Source of the DNA: Hamadaea flava
Lineage (GTDB): Bacteria; Actinomycetota; Actinomycetes; Mycobacteriales; Micromonosporaceae
Assembly (NCBI RefSeq): GCF_024172085.1
Contig: NZ_JAMZDZ010000001.1
Coordinates: 3,100,001 to 3,164,000, forward strand
Length of the DNA stretch: 64,000 nt
Direction of reading: 5' to 3'
A program made the position numbers and the translations under genes. Position 1 is the stretch's first letter. Each line of letters begins with the position of its first letter. Below are positions 41,472-48,928 of this stretch, piece by piece. The notes under the pieces were generated by a model, which had not been told where the DNA came from, did not search any database, and saw nothing but the letters and a program-made list of their open reading frames with translations.

Positions 41472-42605
41472 ATGCGCGCACTCCTGAGGGCTTGGCGATC
41501 AGCCGTCCTCATCGTCACCGGTCCCCCGATCGGCTTAGCCGGATTCGTGGTGATCGCCCTAACGGGTGCGTTCTGGCCCCGCGTCATCGGCCCGTTCGTC
41601 GCCGGGTGGCATCGACGGCGGTACACGGCCTTGCTCGGCGTACGCCTCGTTCCGCCGGCCCCCGGCCAGGGCGTACGCCGGCAGCTGGCGTTCGGGCTGC
41701 TCGCCGGACCGCTGTCGGTGATCTCGGCGGCGGTCGTGATCGTGTGCTGGTCGGTGGCGATGCTCGGGGCGATCTGGCTCAGCTTCGGCTGGGTGGTGCC
41801 GCAGGACTCGACCGGCTGGCTGCACTATCAGGATTCCCTGGTCACCACGCTGGTGGCGATCGCCGCGTCGCTGATGTTGATCCTCGGATTCGTGGCCGCC
41901 CGCCAGCTCGCCCGGCTGGAACTCCTGCTCGCCGGTCGGATGCTCCAGGCCAGCCGGGTCGAGGCGTTGTCCGTACGCGTGGACGCGCTGGCCGAGAGCC
42001 GGGCGGAGGTCGTCGACGCGGCCGACGCGGAGCGCCGACGGATCGAACGGGACCTGCACGACGGGGCGCAGCAGCGGCTCGTGTCGCTGGCGATGAACCT
42101 CGGCATGGCGCGCGCGACCCTGACCGACAGCGATCCCAGGGTCACCCAGGCCCTCGCCGACGCACACGACGAGGCAAAGCTCGCGTTGAGCGAACTTCGT
42201 CAGCTCGTCCGCGGTCTGCATCCGGCAGTGCTCGACGATCGCGGGCTGGACGCGGCGCTGTCCGGGATCGCCGCGCGCTCCCCCATCCCCGTACGCGTGA
42301 CCGTCGACGTCCCTGACCGTCCCTCCAGGACGATCGAGGCGGTGGCGTACTTCGTGGTCGCCGAGGCGTTGACCAACGTCGCCAAGCATGCCGGCGCGTC
42401 GTCGATCACCGTGACGGTCCGGCGGGCCGGTTCCCGGCTGTCGGTGGTGATCGCCGACGACGGCCGGGGTGGCGCCGACCCCGCCGGCGGCACCGGCCTG
42501 CGCGGCCTGACCCAACGGGTCGGCTCGGTCGACGGCGTGCTGCGGCTGAGCAGCCCGGTCGGCGGCCCGACGACGATCGAGGTGGAGCTGCCGTGCGAGT
42601 CGTGA
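41472..42605 (+). CDS. Membrane sensor histidine kinase with N-terminal sensor domain
   Basis: 377 residues from ATG 41472. Four membrane helices in residues 10-145 surround a short extracellular loop (the actinobacterial 'Sensor' arrangement). Phospho-acceptor His196 lies in RRRIERDLHDGAQQRLVSLA (HisKA_3), followed by the ATPase N-box AEALTNVAKHAG and the G-box GGTGLRGLTQRV. It overlaps the response-regulator gene by 13 bp. Similar sensors in this family respond to envelope stress; the signal here is unknown. Confidence 0.93.
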   Translation: MRALLRAWRSAVLIVTGPPIGLAGFVVIALTGAFWPRVIGPFVAGWHRRRYTALLGVRLVPPAPGQGVRRQLAFGLLAGPLSVISAAVVIVCWSVAMLGAIWLSFGWVVPQDSTGWLHYQDSLVTTLVAIAASLMLILGFVAARQLARLELLLAGRMLQASRVEALSVRVDALAESRAEVVDAADAERRRIERDLHDGAQQRLVSLAMNLGMARATLTDSDPRVTQALADAHDEAKLALSELRQLVRGLHPAVLDDRGLDAALSGIAARSPIPVRVTVDVPDRPSRTIEAVAYFVVAEALTNVAKHAGASSITVTVRRAGSRLSVVIADDGRGGADPAGGTGLRGLTQRVGSVDGVLRLSSPVGGPTTIEVELPCES

Positions 42606-43240
42606 TCGGTGAGGATTCCGTGCTGCTCCGCGAGGGTCTCGTACGCCTGCTGACGGCGAGCGGCATGGAGGTGGCCGCGACCGCCGGGGACGCGGAGACG
42701 TTCCTGAAGGCGGTCGCCGAACATCGGCCGGACGTCGTGGTCCTCGACGTACGCATGCCGCCGTCGTTCACGGACGAGGGACTGCGGGCGGCGTTGGTGC
42801 TGCGACGGCAGTACCCGGAGATCGCCGTCCTGGTCCTGTCCCAATACGTCGAGGAGCGGTACGCCATCGAACTGCTGTCCGGCCCGCCGAGCAAGGTCGG
42901 TTACCTGCTCAAGGACCGGATCGCCGATGTGGGCGACTTCCTCGACGCGCTCCGCCGGGTCGCCGACGGCGGCACTGCCCTCGATCCGGAGGTCGTCGCC
43001 CAGCTCCTCGTACGCCGCCACCGCGACCCGATGGAACGGCTCACGCCCCGGGAGCGCGAGGTCCTCGCCTTGATGGCGGAGGGCCGCTCGAACTCCGCGA
43101 TCGCGGCCGCGCTGTTCGTCAGCGACAGCGCGATCGAAAAGCACGTCAACAGCATCTTCACCAAGCTCGACCTGCAACCGGCCGACGGCGACCACCGCCG
43201 CGTCCTCGCCGTCCTGCGCTTTCTGGAGGTTTCCCCGTGA
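42593..43240 (+). CDS. NarL/LuxR-type response regulator
   Basis: 215 residues from GTG 42593. Receiver with Asp8 and phospho-acceptor Asp52 in VVLDVRMPP, then Lys in GYLLKDRI, and a LuxR helix-turn-helix LTPREREVLALMAEGRSNSAIAAALF near 149-174. It overlaps the kinase gene by 13 bp upstream and the DUF4097 gene by 4 bp downstream, so the three genes form one operon. Confidence 0.93.
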   Translation: MRVVIGEDSVLLREGLVRLLTASGMEVAATAGDAETFLKAVAEHRPDVVVLDVRMPPSFTDEGLRAALVLRRQYPEIAVLVLSQYVEERYAIELLSGPPSKVGYLLKDRIADVGDFLDALRRVADGGTALDPEVVAQLLVRRHRDPMERLTPREREVLALMAEGRSNSAIAAALFVSDSAIEKHVNSIFTKLDLQPADGDHRRVLAVLRFLEVSP

Positions 43241-44040
43241 CCACCCCCACCGACACCGTGCGTCCGTCGCGTCGCTGGCAGCTGTTCGGCGGCCTCGCCA
43301 CCGTCTTCGTCGTGCTCGTCGGCGCCGGGATCGCCTGGGCGGTCGTCGGCAGCACCGGGCTCAACCGTGTCGTCGAGAACGCCCGTTACGACCGTGCGGT
43401 CTCCCGTATCGTCTTCGACGACGTCGAGTCCGGCGACATCACCATCCGCGCCGAGGCCGGCAACACCGGCGTCGCGGTCCAGCGAACCCTGCACTGGACC
43501 ACGCAGAGCCCGACGATCCGCGAGAACTGGGACGGCGACGTGCTCACCATCGGCTTCGACTGCCCCCGCTGGGGTTTCGGCTCAGGCTGCGGCGTCGACT
43601 ACACCCTCGACGTTCCGCCCGCGGTCCAGCTGCAGATCCAGGTCAGCTCGGGCGACGTCCGGCTCGGCGGGCTCACCGCCCCGGCGCGCGTCCACACGAC
43701 CTCGGGGGACGTGCGGGTCAGCGACATGCACGCGGACACCCTCACGGTGCAGGCCACGTCCGGCGACATCACGCTCGACGACATCTCCATCGGTACGCTC
43801 AACGCCGAGGCCACGTCCGGTGACGTGCGAGCGCAGTACACGACTCCGCCGACCTCAGCGGACATCAGCGTCGTCTCCGGCGACGTCACCGTCACGCTGC
43901 CCAGCGACGCGACGGCGTACGAGGTGCATCTGGAAAGCACGTCGGGCGACCTGCACAGCGACGTCCAGTCGACCCCGGGCGCGACCGCGAAGCTCCGGCT
44001 CGCCACGACCTCCGGCGACGTGCGCGTACGCCGTGGTTGA
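43237..44040 (+). CDS. DUF4097-type beta-strand repeat protein, membrane anchored
   Basis: 267 residues. One N-terminal membrane helix (LFGGLATVFVVLVGAGIAWAVV) and then a right-handed beta-solenoid-like domain with the recurring SGDV/SGDI tetrapeptide (SSGDVRLGGL, TSGDVRVSDM, TSGDITLDDI, TSGDVRAQYT, VSGDVTVTL). The family is linked to envelope stress responses and is thought to lie outside the membrane. Coupled to a kinase-regulator pair by 4 bp overlap, it may be its sensor partner or target. Confidence 0.9.
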   Translation: MTTPTDTVRPSRRWQLFGGLATVFVVLVGAGIAWAVVGSTGLNRVVENARYDRAVSRIVFDDVESGDITIRAEAGNTGVAVQRTLHWTTQSPTIRENWDGDVLTIGFDCPRWGFGSGCGVDYTLDVPPAVQLQIQVSSGDVRLGGLTAPARVHTTSGDVRVSDMHADTLTVQATSGDITLDDISIGTLNAEATSGDVRAQYTTPPTSADISVVSGDVTVTLPSDATAYEVHLESTSGDLHSDVQSTPGATAKLRLATTSGDVRVRRG

Positions 44041-44100
44041 CGGGCAGAAACCCACGCCGTCTTCACAGCTTCTTGATCGTCTTCCGCGTATCGTCGTGGC

Positions 44101-44838
44101 GTGAGGATTCGCACCACCGTCACCGTCCTGGTACTCGCCGTGATCGCCGCAACCGCCGCCATTCTCCTCACCCGGCCGGTTGCGGCGCCCACTCCGGTCA
44201 GCGCCCCCGAGACGTCGCCCGCACCGCTCGCCGCCGTACGCCATCCCACCGAACCGCACCGCCCGGCGCCGATCCCCGCGCACGGCAGCGGCACGTTCAC
44301 CGTCGACCCGTCGGCCGGTCCGCTGCTCGGCACAGCCGGCCGCCTGCGGCGATTCCACATCGCCGTCGAGACCACCGTCGCCGACGGGCTGCCCGACTTC
44401 ACCCGCATCGTCGACGAGACGCTCGGCGACCGCCGCAGCTGGATCGGCGACAACCAGCACCGGTTCCAGCGCGTACCGGCGAACGCCGCCGCCGACTTCA
44501 CCATCTACCTCGCCACCCGGGACACCGCGTACCGGCTGTGCCGTGCGGGCGGCGTGAACATCCGCGTCAGCGGCGTTCCCTACACCTCCTGCCGTCGTAC
44601 CGGAGCCGTCGTCATCAACTACGACCGCTGGCGGCTCGCCGTCCCCGACTACACCGCCGCCGGTACGCCGTTGGCCACCTATCGCGCGTACGTCATCAAT
44701 CACGAGGTGGGCCACGAACTCGGGCACGGCCACGTCCCCTGCCCCGGCAGCGGCCGGGCCGCCCCCGTCATGCAGACCCAGACGCTGGGACTGCGCGGCT
44801 GTGTCGCGAACCCCTGGCCCGATAAGGACGGACACTGA
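44101..44838 (+). CDS. DUF3152 protein, predicted secreted zinc metalloprotease
   Basis: 245 residues from GTG 44101. An N-terminal membrane/signal segment (TTVTVLVLAVIAATAAILLT), a Pro-rich linker, then the DUF3152 domain with HEVGHELGHGH at about 201-211, an extended zincin motif HExxHxxGxxH. Glu202 would be the catalytic base. It likely acts at the cell surface. Its TGA stop is the TGA of the TGATCC that begins repeat element C2. Confidence 0.88.
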   Translation: MRIRTTVTVLVLAVIAATAAILLTRPVAAPTPVSAPETSPAPLAAVRHPTEPHRPAPIPAHGSGTFTVDPSAGPLLGTAGRLRRFHIAVETTVADGLPDFTRIVDETLGDRRSWIGDNQHRFQRVPANAAADFTIYLATRDTAYRLCRAGGVNIRVSGVPYTSCRRTGAVVINYDRWRLAVPDYTAAGTPLATYRAYVINHEVGHELGHGHVPCPGSGRAAPVMQTQTLGLRGCVANPWPDKDGH

Positions 44839-44900
44839 TCCACATCCCGAAAAGTGTCGCGGCGGGGCCGGATTCCGACACGGAACGGGATGTGGATCAT
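44835..44900 (+). repeat. 66-bp dispersed repeat, family C copy 2, with TGA stop at its edge
   Basis: Reads CTGATCCACATCCCGAAAAG... and ends CGGGATGTGGATCAT; about 88% identical to copy 1 at 16847-16912. As in copy 1, the TGA of its first TGATCC is the stop codon of the upstream gene. Similarity extends slightly into both genes (GAY AAG GAC GGN before the stop, coding D-K-D-G). Confidence 0.9.
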
Positions 44901-44953
44901 GGCGGCTGACGGCGCGCCGGAACGGGATCCGGGGCTGGGTAGAGTGGCCGGTC

Positions 44954-45982
44954 ATGACCGACACCGACCTCGCGCCAGGCTGGGACGCTATCGACGCCGC
45001 GCTGGCGCGGCTGTATCCGGGAATCGAGCCGCTGCACTACGGGACGATCCTCAAGTGGTCGCTGGGCGGCGACGATCCGCTCGACGGGGTCAGCGTGTAC
45101 CGCCGCGAGGACCACTGGCACTTCGTCACGTACGGGATGTCGGAGCTGTACGTCAAGGAGTCCAGCGACCCGGACGTCTCCGGTTGGGGCTTCGAGTTCA
45201 CGTTCCGCCTCATCCGCGCCGCCGATGAGGAGCAGCCGCCGGTATGGGCGCTGAACTTCCTGCAGAACCTGGCGCGGTACGTCTTCTCGACGGGGAACGT
45301 CTTCGAGCCCGGGCACCACATCAACGCGAACGGGCCGATCGCGGTCGACCAGCCGAGCACGCTCATCCGGGCGGCTACCTTCGCCGATGATCCCGAGCTG
45401 GGAGTCCTCGACACTCCACACGGGACGGTGCGGTTCCTCCAGATCGTCGGGATCACCCTCGACGAGTACGCCGCCGTCGAGCTGTGGGACGCCACCCGGC
45501 TGCTGAGCGTGCTCTCGGCGTATCTGCCGAATCTCGTGACGGACCTGAACCGCGCGAGCCTGACCGAGAACGCGGAGGTCGCCGCCGCGATCGCGGAGGG
45601 TGTACGCCGCGACGGGTCGTCGACGGGCGGGATCTTCACCGATGTCGCCGCGTGGCGGCGCGAGGGTGACGTGACCGTCGTGCGGCTGGGCGCGAACGCC
45701 GCGCCGCGGATCGGGCGGCTGGCGCACGCCCGGGTGAGTCATGGGCAGGGACTGCTTGTGCAGTCGTCCGACAGCGCGATCGGCTTCCGGGCCGGAGACT
45801 CGTTCGCGGTTCAGGAGAACGACGGCGTGCTGGAGATCTTCCTGTCACCGGCGGAGGCCGCGGAGTTCGCCCGCATCGCCCAGCCGCGCGCGGGGCGGTA
45901 TGAGTTCGCGGGGCTGGTGCTGGAGATCGAGAAGTCGCTGATCCGCAACCCGGAGGGCGAGGTCGTCGAGGAGATCGGCTGA
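44954..45982 (+). CDS. Suppressor-of-fused (SUFU) domain protein
   Basis: 342 residues from ATG 44954. The N-terminal ~180 residues match the bacterial SUFU domain: WDAIDAALARLYPGIEPLHYG, DGVSVYRREDHWHFVTYGMSELY, GWGFEFTFRLIRA and LNFLQNLARYVFSTGNVF. Bacterial SUFU proteins are mostly immunity proteins against polymorphic toxins or antiphage-type effectors. The remaining ~150 residues include repeated beta strands of a second, unrecognised domain. No toxin gene lies next to it. Confidence 0.88.
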   Translation: MTDTDLAPGWDAIDAALARLYPGIEPLHYGTILKWSLGGDDPLDGVSVYRREDHWHFVTYGMSELYVKESSDPDVSGWGFEFTFRLIRAADEEQPPVWALNFLQNLARYVFSTGNVFEPGHHINANGPIAVDQPSTLIRAATFADDPELGVLDTPHGTVRFLQIVGITLDEYAAVELWDATRLLSVLSAYLPNLVTDLNRASLTENAEVAAAIAEGVRRDGSSTGGIFTDVAAWRREGDVTVVRLGANAAPRIGRLAHARVSHGQGLLVQSSDSAIGFRAGDSFAVQENDGVLEIFLSPAEAAEFARIAQPRAGRYEFAGLVLEIEKSLIRNPEGEVVEEIG

Positions 45983-46040
45983 TCAGCGGCGGGCACTGAC
46001 CAGGTGACCCTCCCAGGGTGGCCGTCGCCACACTGGTCAC

Positions 46041-46057
46041 ATACCCCCTGGGGGTAT
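46041..46057. promoter_or_regulatory. CsoR-type copper operator
   Basis: ATACCCCC-T-GGGGGTAT, a perfect palindrome with 8-bp arms, 31 bp before the DUF4396 start. It matches the known TACCC...GGGTA sites of CsoR-family copper-sensing repressors. No CsoR gene is in this window. Confidence 0.8.
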
Positions 46058-46088
46058 AAGCTCCCTCCTGAACACAGGGAGGAACACC

Positions 46089-46745
46089 ATGGACCACAGC
46101 AGTCACGGCAGCGGGCACGGCAGCGGGCACGGCCAGGACCAGATGCAGCACACCGGCCACGAGCACCATCAGATGGACCACGCGCAGATGGACCACGCGC
46201 AGATGGACCACGCGCAGATGGACCACGCGCAGATGGACCACAGTGCGCACGCCGCACACGGAGCGCAGGGGGTTCACGGCGCTCACGGCGCTCACGGCGC
46301 GCAGGGTTCGCGGGTGCCGTGGTCGACGGCGATCCAGGCGACGCTGCACTGCTTGCTCGGCTGCGCCATCGGTGAGGTGCTGGGCATGGTCCTCGGCACG
46401 GCGTTCGGCCTGCACAACGCGGCGACCGTGGTGCTGTCGGTCGTCCTGGCCTTCGTCTTCGGGTACGCCCTGACGATGCGCGGTGTGCTGCGCGCCGGGG
46501 TGGATTGGCGTACCGCGGTGAAGGTGGCGCTGGCGGCCGACACGGTGTCGATCGCCGTGATGGAGCTGCTGGACAACACCGTGATGGTGACCGTGCCGGG
46601 CGCGATGGACGCCGGCCTGACCAGTGCGCTGTTCTGGGGCGCGCTCGCGTTCTCGCTGGTGGTCGCGTTCTTGGTGACCACGCCGGTGAACCGCTGGCTG
46701 ATCTCGCGCGGCAAGGGGCACGCGGTGGTGCACCAGTACCATTGA
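46089..46745 (+). CDS. DUF4396 membrane protein with His/Met-rich N-terminus
   Basis: 218 residues. Residues 1-75 are an unusual His/Met-rich stretch (HSSHGSGHGSGHGQDQMQH, then HAQMD repeated) followed by four membrane helices (ATLHCLLGCAIGEVLGMVLG, VVLSVVLAFVFGYAL, WRTAVKVALAADTVSIAVME, LFWGALAFSLVVAFLVTTPV), matching DUF4396. The repeat is coded by 15-bp units. With the CsoR-type operator upstream, a role in copper handling is likely (inference). A GGAGGAA ribosome site precedes the ATG. Confidence 0.85.
   Translation: MDHSSHGSGHGSGHGQDQMQHTGHEHHQMDHAQMDHAQMDHAQMDHAQMDHSAHAAHGAQGVHGAHGAHGAQGSRVPWSTAIQATLHCLLGCAIGEVLGMVLGTAFGLHNAATVVLSVVLAFVFGYALTMRGVLRAGVDWRTAVKVALAADTVSIAVMELLDNTVMVTVPGAMDAGLTSALFWGALAFSLVVAFLVTTPVNRWLISRGKGHAVVHQYH
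46170..46244. repeat. 15-bp in-frame tandem repeat in the DUF4396 gene
   Basis: Four identical CAGATGGACCACGCG units (46170-46229) and a partial fifth. They encode QMDHA repeats in the His/Met-rich N-terminus. Confidence 0.95.
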
Positions 46746-46750
46746 CGATC

Positions 46751-47326
46751 ATGGGCGACCCGAACGGTACCGAACGCGTCGACGTCATCGACTTCGGACG
46801 GCCGTCACCCCGGAGGCGAACCGGGGTGACGGCCGTCGTCGTGCTCGTGGTCGCCGTGGTGATCGGGGTCGGCTACCAGCTGCTCGATCAGCCGGAGAAG
46901 ACGAGCCCGACGCCGCAGCCGTCCACCAGTTCGGCAGCGGGCGGTCCGCTCGAAACGGGGGGAGGCCGCTGCTGGTCCCAGGATGGCAACCGGCTGCAGC
47001 TCGGCGTACAGGTGCGGAATCCGGCCGGCGAGGCGGTGCTCCAAGGGCTCCAGGTCGATCTGCCGCTCGGCGGGCTGCGGCAGATCAGCGCGGCCTGGGG
47101 CGACTGCGGGGAGCCGTCCGCACAGGACGCCACTACCGAACTCCGGGTCGGCCCGGGTGCGACCGCCTGGCTGTCCGCGACCTTCGAGCTGCTCGAGAAG
47201 TGCCCGGCGCCCTATCCGGTGCGGTTCATCGTGGCGTACCTGGACGGCGCGGGCATCGCCCGGCAGGACCTCATCGGCTCGTTCCCCGACCTCGGCGGAG
47301 TGCCCTTCCCCGGCTGCTCCGGCTGA
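46751..47326 (+). CDS. Membrane-anchored extracellular protein, unknown
   Basis: 191 residues from ATG 46751, 5 bp after the DUF4396 stop, so likely cotranscribed. A short basic N-terminus, one membrane helix (TAVVVLVVAVVIGVGYQLL), a Ser/Thr/Pro linker (KTSPTPQPSTSSAAGG) and a ~130-residue beta-rich domain with four Cys (GGRCWSQDGNRLQLGV, WGDCGEPS, LEKCPAPYPVRF, PFPGCSG). No family recognised; fold resembles an extracellular Ig-like or binding domain. Confidence 0.75.
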   Translation: MGDPNGTERVDVIDFGRPSPRRRTGVTAVVVLVVAVVIGVGYQLLDQPEKTSPTPQPSTSSAAGGPLETGGGRCWSQDGNRLQLGVQVRNPAGEAVLQGLQVDLPLGGLRQISAAWGDCGEPSAQDATTELRVGPGATAWLSATFELLEKCPAPYPVRFIVAYLDGAGIARQDLIGSFPDLGGVPFPGCSG

Positions 47327-47347
47327 CGGCCACCTCGCTGGGAGGGG

Positions 47348-47378
47348 GCCGGCCCCGGCGGTGCGGGCCGGGGCCGGC
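47348..47378. terminator. GC-rich hairpin between convergent genes
   Basis: Arms GCCGGCCCCGG and CCGGGGCCGGC (11 bp, perfect) around a 9-base loop, between the membrane-anchored protein gene and the convergent M43 protease gene. Likely bidirectional terminator. Confidence 0.7.
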
Positions 47379-47401
47379 GTTCGAGCGAGGGGTGGTTCAC
47401 A

Positions 47402-48337
47402 TCAGGCGCGATACGCGTTCCAAGCGCTCAGCATGCGGGTCGCCTGCCCGGCCGTGAACTCGTACATGCACGAATCGTAGGTGTAGTCCATGAAGTTGTG
47501 GATGGGGTCGACGCCCGACTGCGTGCACGTGTCCCGACCGGTCGGGCACGCGTACGCCGCCGACTTCTCGCGCGGGGTGTCCGAGACGCTGTCACCGGTG
47601 GCGCCACAGGCTCCCTGGAACGTGTGGTAGAGGTTCAGCCAGTGGCCGATCTCGTGCGTCGCGGTGTCGCCGAGGTTGTAGTTGGTGGCGCTGCCGCCCG
47701 GCAGGGACTCGTCGAGGATGACCACGCCGTCGTAGGTGCCGATGCTGCTCGTCGGGAAGGTCGCCCAGCCGAGCAGGTCGTCGGAGAGGTCTCCGGTGTA
47801 GATGTTGAGCGTACCGTCGCCGCCAGTCCGCAGCGCGGCCTTCATCGCGGTCTCGGTGGACGAGCCGTACACGATCGGGTACCAGGCCGCGTTGGTCCGG
47901 CGGTCGATCGACTGCAACGTGAACTGGAACGACGTGTTCGTCGCGTACGCCGCGTTGAGGACGGCGATCTGGTTGGTGATCCAGCTGTCCGGGATGTTGC
48001 CGTTGGCCTGCGTGCCATCCTCGCTGATCACGTGGAACACCACGGGAATCGTGATGACGGCCTGGATGCCGATGTCGGCCGTCGCGCTGCGGGCCGACAC
48101 CCGGGCGGCGAAGTCCTTCTCGCGTTCGGCTACCTGGGCGGCGGTCAGCTCGTTCGGGTCGTGCCGGGCCGCGGAACCGTTGCGGGACCGCGCGTCGGCG
48201 GCACCGGCGGCCTCCGGGTCATAGCAGGCGGCGTCAGGTGCGGCGGCTGCGACGAAGGCGGCGGGCGCGCCGGTCAGGATGGCCGCGGCGGCCATCATGG
48301 TGAGCCCGGCCGCACTGATCGTTCGGCGGATGCGCAT
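47402..48337 (-). CDS. Secreted zinc metalloprotease, M43 (pappalysin) type
   Basis: 311 residues. Signal peptide (RRTISAAGLTMMAAAAILTG), a propeptide-like region, then the catalytic domain from about residue 95. The zinc site is HEIGHWLNLYH (about 227-237) of HExxHxxGxxH type, with the Met-turn NFMDYTYDSC near 280. Conserved Cys pairs (QGACGATGD, KSAAYACPTGRDTCTQ) fit the M43B family. It probably digests extracellular protein for nutrition or in development. Confidence 0.92.
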   Translation of the reverse strand: MRIRRTISAAGLTMMAAAAILTGAPAAFVAAAAPDAACYDPEAAGAADARSRNGSAARHDPNELTAAQVAEREKDFAARVSARSATADIGIQAVITIPVVFHVISEDGTQANGNIPDSWITNQIAVLNAAYATNTSFQFTLQSIDRRTNAAWYPIVYGSSTETAMKAALRTGGDGTLNIYTGDLSDDLLGWATFPTSSIGTYDGVVILDESLPGGSATNYNLGDTATHEIGHWLNLYHTFQGACGATGDSVSDTPREKSAAYACPTGRDTCTQSGVDPIHNFMDYTYDSCMYEFTAGQATRMLSAWNAYRA

Positions 48338-48413
48338 ACGTTACCTCTTCCTCCCCAGTGGCCCCACGGGGTGAGCGGAGCCACGTCCATCGATGAAGAG
48401 GAGCGTATTGCGA

Positions 48414-48451
48414 ATTTCGAGATATCGAAATATTGGACACTGTTAAGTGTC
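48414..48451. promoter_or_regulatory. Two palindromes upstream of the M43 protease gene
   Basis: ATTTCGA-GATA-TCGAAAT (48414-48431) and GACACT-GTTA-AGTGTC (48436-48451), both with perfect arms and 4-bp spacers, about 22 bp between centres, in an AT-rich island 77 bp upstream of the protease start. Regulator unknown. Confidence 0.5.
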
Positions 48452-48562
48452 TATTGCGGCTGGCTGGGAACCAGCCGGGAGCCTGACATACGGCTCGGCG
48501 GCGACCGTTCCCGGCCGCCGCCGAGGTGGCCGACGAAGTCAGCCGGCGATCGAGCCGACTGA

Positions 48563-48832
48563 TCAGGCGGTCGGCGCCGCGGGCGGCAGCGGACCGGCCG
48601 GCGTGACGGTCACCGGCGCGGTCTCCTCCGACGGCATCAGGATCCAGAGGATCGGGTAGATCAGGATCTGGCTGCCCGGGATGACGAGCAGGATCAGGGC
48701 GAACAGCAGCCGCGCGGGCCACGGGTCGATGCCGAAGCGGCGGCCGAGGCCGGCGCAGACGCCGCCGAGCACGCGACCCTCGCGCGGACGGATGAGTCCT
48801 TCCTGACGCATGGACGCGTGGACGGTCTCCAT
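48563..48832 (-). CDS. PspC domain protein
   Basis: 89 residues from ATG 48832. The PspC core IRPREGRVLGGVCAGLGRRFGIDPWPARLLFALILL is followed by membrane segment YPILWILM and a Pro-rich tail. PspC proteins help respond to membrane stress. No pspA or other psp genes are near, so it is an isolated member. Confidence 0.9.
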   Translation of the reverse strand: METVHASMRQEGLIRPREGRVLGGVCAGLGRRFGIDPWPARLLFALILLVIPGSQILIYPILWILMPSEETAPVTVTPAGPLPPAAPTA

Positions 48833-48928
48833 GGTGATCCCCCTTTGTCGTGGTGGTATCACCAGCATCTCGCGCGGCGACGTCCCGGACATCGGGGTTC
48901 GGCCCTGGTCAGGCCCCTAGACCCGGGC

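Noticed and set aside
46001-46040. Second hairpin TGACCAG...CTGGTCA before the CsoR-type site
   Set aside because: Arms of only 7 bp and long separation; may be chance in GC-rich DNA.
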